Assembly (NCBI GenBank): GCA_023142835.1 | Contig: JAGLIS010000002.1 | Coordinates: 1-34,805 of the forward strand | Direction: 5' to 3' | DNA: 34,805 nt | DNA from: Candidatus Pacearchaeota archaeon | GTDB taxonomy: Archaea > Nanobdellota > Nanobdellia > Pacearchaeales > GW2011-AR1 | Shown here: one piece after another, positions 23,492 to 32,471 of the stretch | How the letters are laid out: every line of letters starts with the position of its first letter | How positions within the stretch are numbered: the stretch's first letter is position 1 | Translations under genes and position numbers: made by a program | The notes under the pieces: model-generated | The model's database searches: none | What the model saw: the letters and a program-made list of their open reading frames with translations, nothing else | What the model was told of the DNA's origin: nothing

Positions 23492-24196
23492 ATGACAAAA
23501 AAATCAAAGTTCGGAAAAATTGGTGCTGCACATCTTGAGATGATAATTTCATTTATATTTTTTATGGGATTCATATTCTTTTTATTTACAACAATCCAAC
23601 CATATGACACAACAACATTATCTAGTTCAGTAGTCGCAGGACTTTATGATTCATTCGAAGAAACAATACACACTAATTTAACAAATATTTTCTTAAGAGC
23701 TAATTACAATGGAAGCTCTTGCTTTTACATTCAATTCCCCGACAAATTTTTTAAATATAATTTTACAAACAGTCTTGTCAGAGATATTAATGATACCGAA
23801 ATAATCTCAGAGTTCCAAGGTAACAATTTGAATATAAACTCTACTGGAGTTTTTTACAAAGTTTCCATTTCCCCTGAATTCAACACCAGCTCCTTAGGAG
23901 GATGCGACCTATTAACCAATTACTCCTTAGGAAGTCTAATAGAACGTAGAGTAAGTTCTTATAATTCTCTAACAGAAATGTCAGACAAATATACAAACGA
24001 TTACGAAGGTTTAAAACAAGATTTAAATGTCCCTGAAGTTTTTGACCTTGGAATTATCTGCCATGAATTACCGGAACTTAATATGGAACGTCTTATTCCT
24101 CGATTAGTAGATGTAGTATCTCGAGATTATGTCCTCGAAGTCTTAAAAGATAATGGAGAAGTTATAAATACCAGATTTACAATAAAAGTATGGTAA
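23492..24196 (+). CDS. Pilin-like (pseudopilin) protein
   Basis: This 234-residue exported protein begins MTKKSKFGKIGAAHLEMIIS. Cleavage after KIG would leave AAHLEMIISFIFFMGFIFFLF, with Glu at mature position 5 and a hydrophobic helix, which fits a type IV pilin-like protein. The rest is a folded outside domain with cysteines (SSCFYI, GGCDLL, GIICHEL). A TATA box (TTTTATAAATATG, ~23462-23474) lies before the ATG. It follows the platform genes and is probably a minor pilin of the same machine. No closer family was recognised. Confidence 0.65.
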   Translation: MTKKSKFGKIGAAHLEMIISFIFFMGFIFFLFTTIQPYDTTTLSSSVVAGLYDSFEETIHTNLTNIFLRANYNGSSCFYIQFPDKFFKYNFTNSLVRDINDTEIISEFQGNNLNINSTGVFYKVSISPEFNTSSLGGCDLLTNYSLGSLIERRVSSYNSLTEMSDKYTNDYEGLKQDLNVPEVFDLGIICHELPELNMERLIPRLVDVVSRDYVLEVLKDNGEVINTRFTIKVW

Positions 24197-24232
24197 TAGA
24201 TAGGATATTAAAAGCAAAGCTAGATTTTAAAA

Positions 24233-24661
24233 ATGATAAAAAATAAAAGAGGTTGGATTAGAATTTTAGAAGCAACAATTGCAATCTTAATGGTAAGCGG
24301 AATTTTAATTGTTGTTTACTCAAGACATATCGACAAAAACACAGGTCCCGAAGATTATATTTATAGTTTACAGAGACAGATATTAAACGATATTTCTTCG
24401 AGAAATGATTTAAGAAGTTACGCACTAACAGAAAACATTAGTGTCTTAGATGATTATGTCTACGGAAAAGTTCCGACAACATTAAATTATTCGCTAAAAA
24501 TTTGTAATTTCACAAACCCCCCGACACCATGTAAACTAGATGCTACAGAATTTATTGCTACAAGAGATAACAATATTTATGCCGAAGAAATTATTATCTC
24601 AGCAGATTTTAAAACCTATGATCCTAAAAAAGTAAGATTATTTATTTGGGAAAATATTTAA
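24233..24661 (+). CDS. Small pilin-like protein
   Basis: This 142-residue protein begins MIKNKRGWIRILEATIAILM. A basic leader ending KRG is followed by the hydrophobic helix ILEATIAILMVSGILIVVYS, with Glu at mature position 6. The outside domain has two cysteines (KICNFTNPPTPCK) that may be bonded. A TATA-like ATATTAAAAG lies about 25 bp upstream. Position and signal suggest a minor pilin or pseudopilin of the pilus cluster. Confidence 0.63.
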   Translation: MIKNKRGWIRILEATIAILMVSGILIVVYSRHIDKNTGPEDYIYSLQRQILNDISSRNDLRSYALTENISVLDDYVYGKVPTTLNYSLKICNFTNPPTPCKLDATEFIATRDNNIYAEEIIISADFKTYDPKKVRLFIWENI

Positions 24662-24735
24662 TATTTTCATTAAAATTTCTTCATAAAATCTACTTCATTC
24701 GTAAGGTTTATTAGTTTAGTATTAGTTTTTATTCT

Positions 24736-26046
24736 ATGCCATTTGATGTCATTATTGGAAGAAACGAAAGTGATAAGGAACTTTTCGGAAAAAGAGGGTT
24801 AGCCTACTTAGGAAAAACTTACGTGACGATGGGAAACTATACCTCCCTCTCCAATCCAATATATATGGACATCGCCAGAAGCCATGTTATTTTAATCTCT
24901 GGAAAAAGAGGTTCGGGAAAATCATATTCACTAGGAGCAATAGCCGAAGCTCTCTCAACTCTTAACACCGAAGAATCAAGAAATATTGCTCCTCTAATTT
25001 TTGATACCATGGGAATTTTCTGGACAATGAAATATAAAAATGAAAAAGATCAAGAACTCCTTAACGAATGGGATCTAGAAGCAAGAAACATTCCCTTAAA
25101 AGTATTCGCCCCCTTTGGTTATTATCAGGAATATCGAGAAAAAGGAATAGAAGTCGACGCTGAATTTGCTATTAAAATAAGTGAACTTGATCCGATGGAT
25201 TGGGTAACACTCTTTGAACTAAATTTCACAGACCCCATAGCAGTTGTCATCGAATCAGTAATCGGAGAATTAAAAGAAACTAAAAAAAGTTTTAGTTTTA
25301 AAGATATCTATACTTTAATCGAACAAGCTGAAAACGTCGAACAAGAAATTAAAAATTCTGCGATAGCTCTTTTCGACGCTGCTAAAACTTGGAAAGTTTT
25401 CGACGAAACCAAGGGAACATCAGTTCAGAATTTAGTTTCAGCAGGACAAACAACAGTAATTGATTTATCGATGTACGCTTCAATAGGAACTTTTAATGTT
25501 CGAGCTCTGATTATAGGTTTAGTTTCAAAAAAAATCTTCAATGAAAGAATGATGGCAAGAAAGAACGAAGAAATTCAAGCAATCCAACAAGGAATCAATT
25601 ATTCGAAATATAATGTAGTTAGAAAAATGCCCTTAGTTTGGATTCTTATCGACGAAGCTCACGAATTTTTGCCAAGAGAAGGGAAAACCCCTGCAACAGA
25701 TGCGTTAATCCAACTACTAAGAGAAGGACGACAGCCAGGACTTTCAGTCATCATGGCGACACAACAGCCAGGGAAAATCCACACTGACGCAATGTCCCAA
25801 TCAGATATAGTTATTTCACATCGAGTCACAGCTAAATTAGATGTTGAAGCCCTTAACGACATTACTCAAAGCTATCTTTACGAAAACATTTCATCTAAAC
25901 TAAACAATCTCCCCAGACTGAAAGGCTCTGCAATAGTTTTAGATGACAACTCTGAAAGAATTTATCCTATGAGAATCCGACCAAGATTCACTTGGCACGG
26001 TGGAGAAGCTCCCACCGCAATTAAAAAAATAAACGAAGAATTATAA
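24736..26046 (+). CDS. HerA-like ATPase (DUF87 family)
   Basis: This 436-residue RecA-fold ATPase of the HerA/FtsK group has Walker A ISGKRGSGKSYSLG (54-67), Walker B LVWILIDEAHEFLP, the sensor region LSVIMATQQPG and the C-terminal arginine-rich SDIVISHRVTAKLD. HerA proper drives DNA end resection with NurA, Mre11 and Rad50, but none of those genes is here. Position right after the pilus genes raises the option of a pilus- or DNA-transfer-linked pump instead. A TATA-like TTTATTAG at 24707-24714 fits a leaderless mRNA. It converges with the gene at 26051, leaving 4 bp. Confidence 0.82.
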   Translation: MPFDVIIGRNESDKELFGKRGLAYLGKTYVTMGNYTSLSNPIYMDIARSHVILISGKRGSGKSYSLGAIAEALSTLNTEESRNIAPLIFDTMGIFWTMKYKNEKDQELLNEWDLEARNIPLKVFAPFGYYQEYREKGIEVDAEFAIKISELDPMDWVTLFELNFTDPIAVVIESVIGELKETKKSFSFKDIYTLIEQAENVEQEIKNSAIALFDAAKTWKVFDETKGTSVQNLVSAGQTTVIDLSMYASIGTFNVRALIIGLVSKKIFNERMMARKNEEIQAIQQGINYSKYNVVRKMPLVWILIDEAHEFLPREGKTPATDALIQLLREGRQPGLSVIMATQQPGKIHTDAMSQSDIVISHRVTAKLDVEALNDITQSYLYENISSKLNNLPRLKGSAIVLDDNSERIYPMRIRPRFTWHGGEAPTAIKKINEEL

Positions 26047-26050
26047 AAAT

Positions 26051-26269
26051 TCAATATTTATTCCAAACAAAAGTCGTAATAAAAACAAACGTTAAAATTA
26101 ATGCAATCTGTCTATCAAAAAAATAGCAAACTACCATAGCAAATAAAAGAATCCAAAGAAGAACTGGGAAATACGGAACATTTGTATAAATTTCTTTTTC
26201 ATCACTCGTAATTCTCGCAAGCAAAAAACCAAGAGGAATTGCAAACAAGAGTAATAAATATTCTATCAT
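26051..26269 (-). CDS. Small integral membrane protein, function unknown
   Basis: This 72-residue protein (MIEYLLLLFAIPLGFLLARI...) has about three hydrophobic segments: residues ~3-20, ~38-53 and ~54-68. There are no catalytic motifs. The ATG at 26269 was preferred over a GTG at 26284 because a TATA-like ATTTAATAA lies 20-28 bp before it on the minus strand. It is divergent from tatD and convergent with the HerA-like gene. No family was recognised. Confidence 0.55.
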   Translation of the reverse strand: MIEYLLLLFAIPLGFLLARITSDEKEIYTNVPYFPVLLWILLFAMVVCYFFDRQIALILTFVFITTFVWNKY

Positions 26270-26302
26270 AATCTTTTTAATCACTAGAGATTATTAAATG
26301 TT

Positions 26303-27103
26303 ATGAAATTCATAGATATTCACGCACATCTAGAAAGTTCTCAATTCAAAAGAGATTTGAAAAAAATTATCGAACAGGCAAAAAAAGTAGGAGTCGTAAC
26401 AATAATCAACTCCGGTGTAAATCCTGAGACGAATCGGGAAACATTAAAACTCTCAAAAGAATACAGCATTATCAAATGTAGCTTTGGAATCTATCCAATC
26501 GACGCTATAGTGAAAGAAATTGAATCCAGCGAAAAAGATTTCCTTAGAAAAATTAAACCTTTTGATGTCGACGAGGAACTCAACTGGATTGAAGAACACA
26601 AAAACGATTGTGTTGCAATTGGCGAAGTCGGGCTTGATTACAACAGTCCCGAGTTTACAAAACATAAAGAAAAGCAAATTAAAGTTTTTGAAAAGGCCAT
26701 CACCCTAGCGAAAAAAATTAACAAGCCATTAATTATCCATTCCAGAAAAGCAGAACTCGACGCTATAACTATTTTAGAAAAACACCAATGTAAGAAAGTT
26801 GTTATGCATTGCTTTAGCGGGAAAAAAAGCTTGATTAAAAGATGTGTAGAAAATGGATGGTTTCTTTCAGTTCCTCCAGTAATTACCCGATTAGAACATT
26901 TCAAAATGCTAGTTGAAATTGTTCCACTCAAACAACTTTTAACCGAAACCGATGCACCATACTTATCTCCCGTCGCTGGAACAAGAAACGAACCCGCAAA
27001 TATTCCAATCACAATAAAAGAAATTGCAAAAATAAAAAATATCGACGAAGAAAAAATAGCAGAACAAATTTTTAGTAATACAAAAGATTTGTTTAACCTA
27101 TAA
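26303..27103 (+). CDS. tatD: TatD-family metal-dependent hydrolase/DNase
   Basis: This 266-residue TIM-barrel hydrolase has the complete TatD metal site: DIHAHLESSQF near the N-terminus, AIGEVGLDYNSPEF (catalytic Glu), LIIHSRKAELD, VVMHCFSGKK and LLTETDAPYLSPVAG. Characterised members are 3'-5' exonucleases acting on damaged DNA or in DNA fragmentation. Length is normal. Its start lies close to the divergent small membrane-protein gene, and it ends convergent with korB. Confidence 0.92.
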   Translation: MKFIDIHAHLESSQFKRDLKKIIEQAKKVGVVTIINSGVNPETNRETLKLSKEYSIIKCSFGIYPIDAIVKEIESSEKDFLRKIKPFDVDEELNWIEEHKNDCVAIGEVGLDYNSPEFTKHKEKQIKVFEKAITLAKKINKPLIIHSRKAELDAITILEKHQCKKVVMHCFSGKKSLIKRCVENGWFLSVPPVITRLEHFKMLVEIVPLKQLLTETDAPYLSPVAGTRNEPANIPITIKEIAKIKNIDEEKIAEQIFSNTKDLFNL

Positions 27104-27137
27104 AATGGAATGGTATATAATCACCTAATTCAAAAAA

Positions 27138-27974
27138 TTATTTCGCAACCCATCCAACTTTCTTATCTAACAAATCCTTAAGTTGTGGCCATTTTTCCTC
27201 AAGAGTCGATTCCTTTACCTGATAAATAACTCCTATAGGAATCTTTCCATCTTTAGAATTATAATCAAACTCACTCGCCAACTTTTCTGCAACTTTCTTA
27301 TCCTCATTATCCTTCACCTTATACATCTGAGAATCCCTATTATTCGAATCTAAATTAAATGCCAAACAATCCTGAATAACCTCCACAAACGAGAATCCCT
27401 TATGATTAACAGCCTTAGTAAAAACCTCAACCATATGAGGAATATCCCTAGCAGAAGTCCTTGCAATAAATGTTGCCCCACTTGCTAACGCAACTTTCAA
27501 AGGATTCATAGGTTTATCAAAAACACCCAAAGGACTAGCCTTAGAAACATAACCTTGTTGAGACGTAGGGGTTGGTTGCCCTGTCGTCAACGAAAAAGAT
27601 TGATTATCATGAAGAATCAAAGTCATATCAGAATTATATTTAAACGCATGAATAAAATGAGAAATCCCTTCCGCATAAACTGCTCCATCTCCAGCGAACG
27701 CTAAAACCTTCAGATTAGGATTTCCGAGTTTTATCCCAATTGCAGTAGGAATAGCCCGCCCATGAAGACAATAAATTCCTGAAAGATTAAGATAATCAAA
27801 AATTTTAGAATTACATCCAATATCTGTAGTAATTACGAAATCTTCTTGTTTAAACTTTTTAGAATCAATAAATTTCGAAATCGTCTGCTTTACACTTTCA
27901 AGTACCATATGATTCGGACAACCAGGACACCAGGTATTTTCCGACGACGTTTTCAATTTATCTTTTGTATTCAT
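27138..27974 (-). CDS. korB: 2-oxoacid:ferredoxin oxidoreductase beta subunit
   Basis: This 278-residue subunit binds thiamine diphosphate and a [4Fe-4S] cluster. NTWCPGCPNHMVL holds the first cysteine pair (16, 19), and IGCNSK gives another. The cofactor motif is AFAGDGAVYAEGISHF followed by ILHDNQSFSLTTGQPTPTSQ. It oxidises a 2-oxoacid with CoA to acyl-CoA, reducing ferredoxin. Its start overlaps the alpha gene by 4 bp. No separate delta (ferredoxin-like) subunit is present, as in two-subunit archaeal enzymes. Substrate (pyruvate or 2-oxoglutarate) cannot be decided from the sequence. Confidence 0.9.
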   Translation of the reverse strand: MNTKDKLKTSSENTWCPGCPNHMVLESVKQTISKFIDSKKFKQEDFVITTDIGCNSKIFDYLNLSGIYCLHGRAIPTAIGIKLGNPNLKVLAFAGDGAVYAEGISHFIHAFKYNSDMTLILHDNQSFSLTTGQPTPTSQQGYVSKASPLGVFDKPMNPLKVALASGATFIARTSARDIPHMVEVFTKAVNHKGFSFVEVIQDCLAFNLDSNNRDSQMYKVKDNEDKKVAEKLASEFDYNSKDGKIPIGVIYQVKESTLEEKWPQLKDLLDKKVGWVAK

Positions 27975-29494
27975 AACAACCCCTCAATCTTTTTCTTTAA
28001 TTCATCCGAACAAAAAGGTCGCCCATCATATTTCAAAATTCTGTTTTCAATTTTAATCCCAGTCTTCTCACGAATAAGTCGTCCAAGCTGTCCCGTAACA
28101 TTACACTCAACCAAAATTATCTTATCAGCCTTATCCATTTCCCTTTTAATTTGCGAAGACAAAGGTTTCATATACAGAACCTGAAGAAACTTAGCATCGA
28201 AGTCTTTTATCGAATCTTTAATCGCACCAGAAGTTGAACCCCATCCAATAACCAAATTCTTTGAACTCTTCTTCCCATGAACTTTAATCATCTCAAAATT
28301 CTCTTCAATAAATTTCTTAGCTCGTTTATACTTCTCAACCCTCGCATTAGCATTTTTTTCCGTCAAAACACCCGATTCCGTCGAGTTCCCAAACTCATCA
28401 ATCTCATAAGAAGACGCTTTTACTATCTCCTTCCCAGGAATTTTTCTCATAACTTGGAATTTAGAAACTTCAGAAAGAACCTCAACCGAAGAAAATTCCG
28501 ATTCAGCAAGATGCTTATCACTAAGAACAATTGATAAAGTTCGAAATTTTTCCGCAAGATAAAGCGCTTCAAAAGTTTTTTCAATAGTCTCAATAGGATT
28601 ACCTGGTGCAATAACAACCCGCGGAAACTCTCCATGTCCAGCTCGAAGTGCTATGTCCAAATCCGATTGAGAAGTATAAGTTGGAACCCCCGTCCCTGGC
28701 CCTGGTCGAGAAGCGAGATAAACAGTCAAAGGAATTTCAGATATCCCCTGAAAAGACAAAGCCTCACCCATTAAATCGAATCCTCCTCCAGACGTTCCAG
28801 TCATAACCTTAGCCCCAGAAAAAGAAGCCCCAAGTGCCATATTCGCTGCCGCGATTTCATTTTCGGATTGAAAAACCATCAACTTATTTTCAACTTGATT
28901 TTCCGCAAGTTCGTTCATCGTATTCGTAGCTGGAGTCATCGGATATGAAATATATAAATCCAATCCAGCATTCCTTGCACCAATAGCAACCGCCTCACTC
29001 CCAGATAAAATAGAAGGCTTACTATTAAGTTTCTTTAAATTGTAAATACTTTCTTGAAAATCGAACCCTTTCCTAGCCGAAACAATAGCCTCATTATATT
29101 TCTTAAATTGAGACTTTATCTCATTCTCTAATTCCGACAAAGGAACACCAAGAACTTTTACCAATACTCCAGCAAGAGCAACATTCAAATTTCGTCCTTC
29201 ATCCTTAAATTGATCTGCAGAAACCATAACTCCATTTTTTCGCAGGGATTGCTTATGAATTTTTATCGTCAACTCATCGAGGGCAACTAAAACATCTGCA
29301 GTAACATCATGACTTTCTATTAAACTATCCGAAATAGAAATTACATTAAAATTATGTCCTCCCCGAACTAACGACTGATAATCCCTATAATTAAAAGTAA
29401 AATAACCATAATTTGCAAGAACATTTGAAACTATCTCCGAAACTTTATTTATACCCTGACCAGCTTTTCCACCGATGACAATATTCAATCTCAT
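27971..29494 (-). CDS. korA: 2-oxoacid:ferredoxin oxidoreductase alpha subunit (gamma-alpha fusion)
   Basis: This 507-residue protein fuses the gamma domain (IVIGGKAGQGINKVSEIV, residues ~5-22, to ~170) to the alpha domain beginning at SGSEAVAIGARNAGLDLYIS and containing YPMTPATN, FQSENEIAAANMALGAS and MTGTSGGGFDLMGE. This is the usual archaeal two-subunit layout. The end (IILVECNVTGQLGRLIREKTG) is typical. It is the first gene of the korA-korB operon. Its TATA box overlaps that of the divergent gene at 29545. Partner electron carriers are not in the window. Confidence 0.92.
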   Translation of the reverse strand: MRLNIVIGGKAGQGINKVSEIVSNVLANYGYFTFNYRDYQSLVRGGHNFNVISISDSLIESHDVTADVLVALDELTIKIHKQSLRKNGVMVSADQFKDEGRNLNVALAGVLVKVLGVPLSELENEIKSQFKKYNEAIVSARKGFDFQESIYNLKKLNSKPSILSGSEAVAIGARNAGLDLYISYPMTPATNTMNELAENQVENKLMVFQSENEIAAANMALGASFSGAKVMTGTSGGGFDLMGEALSFQGISEIPLTVYLASRPGPGTGVPTYTSQSDLDIALRAGHGEFPRVVIAPGNPIETIEKTFEALYLAEKFRTLSIVLSDKHLAESEFSSVEVLSEVSKFQVMRKIPGKEIVKASSYEIDEFGNSTESGVLTEKNANARVEKYKRAKKFIEENFEMIKVHGKKSSKNLVIGWGSTSGAIKDSIKDFDAKFLQVLYMKPLSSQIKREMDKADKIILVECNVTGQLGRLIREKTGIKIENRILKYDGRPFCSDELKKKIEGLL

Positions 29495-29514
29495 AAAATA
29501 TCAAAGAAGGGAAG

Positions 29515-29524
29515 TTATTTAAAG
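29515..29524. promoter_or_regulatory. One TATA-like box shared by two divergent genes
   Basis: TTATTTAAAG reads as a TATA box on both strands. Its centre is about 25 bp from the ATG at 29545 and 26 bp from the ATG at 29494, so one element could serve korA and the YvcK-like gene in turn. Confidence 0.5.
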
Positions 29525-29544
29525 CTTTGTTCAGAATTGACACT

Positions 29545-30468
29545 ATGGAAAAAATTGTAACAATCGGAGGAGGAACAGGTCAATTCCAAATTTTAAAAGG
29601 ACTTCGAAATTACGAATGTGAAATCACAGCAATAACAAATGTCTCAGATAATGGGGGCTCCTCAGGAAGATTAATCGACGAATACGGGATTTTACCTCCC
29701 GGAGATATAAGACAATGCCTCGTAGCCTTAGTAAATAAAGAAGATGAAAAAACACTAAGAGAATTATTTAATTATCGATTAAAAGACGGACACAGCATGG
29801 GGAATTTAATAATTACCGCACTAGCAGATATTCAAGGAGACTTCCTTTTAGGTGTTAAAGAAACAGGAAAATTACTAAACATTTCTGGAAAAGTCCTACC
29901 CGTCTCAAACAACAAATTCAAAATATATGCTGAAACAATCGATGGAAAAATCTTAGATGGAGAAGAAGAAGTTTCTTACTCTAAAGAGAATCTAGGAATA
30001 AAACGACTCTTTGCAAAAGAAAAAGTTTTCCTATTAAAAGAAGCTGGTGAAGCAATAAGAAACGCAGACAAAATTGTAATCTGTGCAGGAGGTCTATACG
30101 GAAGTATTTTACCTAACTTTTTAGTTAATGGAATATTGGAAGCATTAAAAGAATCCTCAGCTAAAAAAATCTATGTATGCAATTTATTTACCAAACAAGG
30201 TACTGAAAAATTTAAAGCAAGCGATTTTGTAAGAGAAATCGAAAAATATTCCAAAATAAAAATAGATAAAATAATCGTAAACTCACGAACCCCCTCACAA
30301 GAAGTTTTAAACAAATACTCCCAAGAAGAATCTTCATTTGTCGAGGATGATTTAAAAGAAGATTCCAGAATTATCAGAGGAGATTATGTTGCTGAATATC
30401 CTCTTGAAAGAAGAACAATCTTCAGGCACGTTCCTGAAAAAATCGCACAAGCAATCCTAGAAATTTAA
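29545..30468 (+). CDS. YvcK/CofD-family protein
   Basis: This 307-residue protein begins MEKIVTIGGGTGQFQILKGL. Conserved blocks are VSDNGGSSGRLIDEYGILPPG, DIRQCLVALVN and GHSMGNLIITALAD, closer to bacterial YvcK (a UDP-sugar-binding factor in carbon metabolism and cell shape) than to CofD (2-phospho-L-lactate transferase of F420 synthesis). No F420 genes lie nearby. The ATG at 29545 was chosen over a TTG at 29527 because it sits 25 bp from the shared TATA box. The true ligand and role in archaea are uncertain. Confidence 0.8.
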   Translation: MEKIVTIGGGTGQFQILKGLRNYECEITAITNVSDNGGSSGRLIDEYGILPPGDIRQCLVALVNKEDEKTLRELFNYRLKDGHSMGNLIITALADIQGDFLLGVKETGKLLNISGKVLPVSNNKFKIYAETIDGKILDGEEEVSYSKENLGIKRLFAKEKVFLLKEAGEAIRNADKIVICAGGLYGSILPNFLVNGILEALKESSAKKIYVCNLFTKQGTEKFKASDFVREIEKYSKIKIDKIIVNSRTPSQEVLNKYSQEESSFVEDDLKEDSRIIRGDYVAEYPLERRTIFRHVPEKIAQAILEI

Positions 30469-30527
30469 TCTTAAATAAATAACATTTACCCTCTTGATTT
30501 CAACCTTACCTTAGAAAATATATAATC

Positions 30528-32471
30528 TCATGACCCCTTATTTGCATTAATTACGTCTTTAATTTTTCCTACCGAATCTGGATTAATAAGTGTCATTAGC
30601 CCTTGAGGTTCTTCATCAATTAATAATGCTTTTAAAATTCGTCTCATGATTTTTCCAGATCTTGTTTTAGGTAAATCTTCGATAAAAAATATTTTTCCAG
30701 GTCTTGCAGTTGGACCAATTTTCATATCAACATATTCTTTCAATTTCTTTTCAATTTTTTTCGATCCATTTCCCTTTTTCAATACAACAAAAGCTATAGG
30801 TACCTGTCCTTTAATTTTATGAGGCATTGGAACTACTGCACAATCTCCAACTAACTTATTGTCGTGAATTGCATTTTCTAATTCCGCAGTTGTAAGTCGA
30901 TGACCCGCAACTTTCATAACATCGTCAGTTCTTCCAGTAATTCTAATTAATCCATTTTGAAGATATGCCCCATCACTTGTATCATACATCTTTTTGAATT
31001 TTTTCCAATAAGTTTCTACATATTTTTCATGATTATTATATACTCCATGTAACATACCTGGCGCGAACGGACTTTTCTGTGCTAAAAATCCTTGTCGTCC
31101 CTTTGGCATTGGTTTTCCTTTATTGTCAACGATAACATGTTCTGTTCCCGGGAAACTTTTTCCGGATACTGTTGGAACGAACGGTCCTATTCCAGGCAAC
31201 ACATTAATGAGTGTTCCTCCAGTTTCAGTTTGCCACCACGTATCAATAACCGGACATCTTCCCCCACCTATTTTATTAAAATACCACATCCAAGATTTTT
31301 CATCTATTGGTTCTCCCACCGTTCCCAATATTCTTAACGAGGACATATCGCATTCGTTAATCCATTTTGAATCTACTCCCATAAACATCCTAATTGCCGT
31401 CGGTGCAGTGTAAAATACATTAATTTTATTATCTTGGATTATTTTCCACCATCTTCCAGGATCAGGATAATCAGGTCCGCCTTCGTAAATTAATGTCGTT
31501 GCACCAGTTAATAACGGTCCATACATTGCGTAAGTATGTCCAGTAATCCATCCAATATCTGCAGTACACCACATTACATCTTCAGGGTGTAAATCAAAAT
31601 TCCATTTACACGTCCAATAAGACTGCGCAGCATATCCACCCGTATCATGGATAACTCCTTTTGGCTTTCCCGTTGTTCCAGAAGTGTAAAGTATAAACAT
31701 TGTATCCTCGGAGTTCATCATCTCAGGTTTACAATAAGAATCTGCTTTTTCCAATTCAGTATCAAAATCTAAAAATTTCTTTCCTTTAACTTTTTTACCA
31801 ATTCTATTAACTACAATTATTTTTTTAACAGTTGTTTTTTCTGTGGCCTTTTTTGCTTTATCTATTAATTTTTCTGGCTCGCCTCGTCGATAATATCCAT
31901 CCGCAGTAATTAATATTTTTGCTTTTCCATCTTGAATTCTAGCCTTTAATGCATCAGCAGAAAACGCACTGAATACTACAGAATGGATAGCACCAATTCT
32001 TGTGCATGCTAACATTGCAATTAGAGCCTGAGGTACCATCGGCAGATAAATTGAAACTACGTCACCCCTTTTTACTCCATTTTCTTTTAAGACATTTGCA
32101 AACTTATTTACCTTATTATATAATTCACCATAAGTTATTTTTATTGGTTTTTCTTTTGTCGGTTCAGGTACCCATATTAGTGCAACTCTGTCTGGATGAG
32201 AAAGATGTCTGTCGACGCAATTAACGCTAAAGTTTAACTTTCCTCCCTCGAACCATTTAAAATATGGAAGTTTTTCAACATAACCCTTATCCCATTCTTT
32301 TTCCCAAGTTAAACCCTCTCTTGCTAAATCTTCCCAAAACTTTACAGGATTTTTAGCAGCTTTATCATAAATTCTTTCGTCAGTCATATTCACGACTTTT
32401 TTCATAACATCGCTCGGCCAAAATTTTCCGTCTTTCTTTACTACATATCTGATACCCTTATTTTTTTTCAT
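30528..32471 (-). CDS. acs: Acetyl-CoA synthetase (AMP-forming)
   Basis: This 647-residue enzyme of the ANL superfamily makes acetyl-CoA from acetate, ATP and CoA. Motifs: FILYTSGTTGKPKGVIHDTGG (P-loop-like A3), WWQTETGG (A5), ITGRTDDVMKVAGHRL (hinge and A8) and the C-terminal DLPKTRSGKIMRRIL with the catalytic, acetylation-regulated Lys. Length equals the bacterial enzyme. Its start overlaps the upstream CYTH gene by 4 bp, so the two are made together. With the oxidoreductase nearby, it may help set the acetyl-CoA/acetate balance (inference). Confidence 0.95.
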   Translation of the reverse strand: MKKNKGIRYVVKKDGKFWPSDVMKKVVNMTDERIYDKAAKNPVKFWEDLAREGLTWEKEWDKGYVEKLPYFKWFEGGKLNFSVNCVDRHLSHPDRVALIWVPEPTKEKPIKITYGELYNKVNKFANVLKENGVKRGDVVSIYLPMVPQALIAMLACTRIGAIHSVVFSAFSADALKARIQDGKAKILITADGYYRRGEPEKLIDKAKKATEKTTVKKIIVVNRIGKKVKGKKFLDFDTELEKADSYCKPEMMNSEDTMFILYTSGTTGKPKGVIHDTGGYAAQSYWTCKWNFDLHPEDVMWCTADIGWITGHTYAMYGPLLTGATTLIYEGGPDYPDPGRWWKIIQDNKINVFYTAPTAIRMFMGVDSKWINECDMSSLRILGTVGEPIDEKSWMWYFNKIGGGRCPVIDTWWQTETGGTLINVLPGIGPFVPTVSGKSFPGTEHVIVDNKGKPMPKGRQGFLAQKSPFAPGMLHGVYNNHEKYVETYWKKFKKMYDTSDGAYLQNGLIRITGRTDDVMKVAGHRLTTAELENAIHDNKLVGDCAVVPMPHKIKGQVPIAFVVLKKGNGSKKIEKKLKEYVDMKIGPTARPGKIFFIEDLPKTRSGKIMRRILKALLIDEEPQGLMTLINPDSVGKIKDVINANKGS

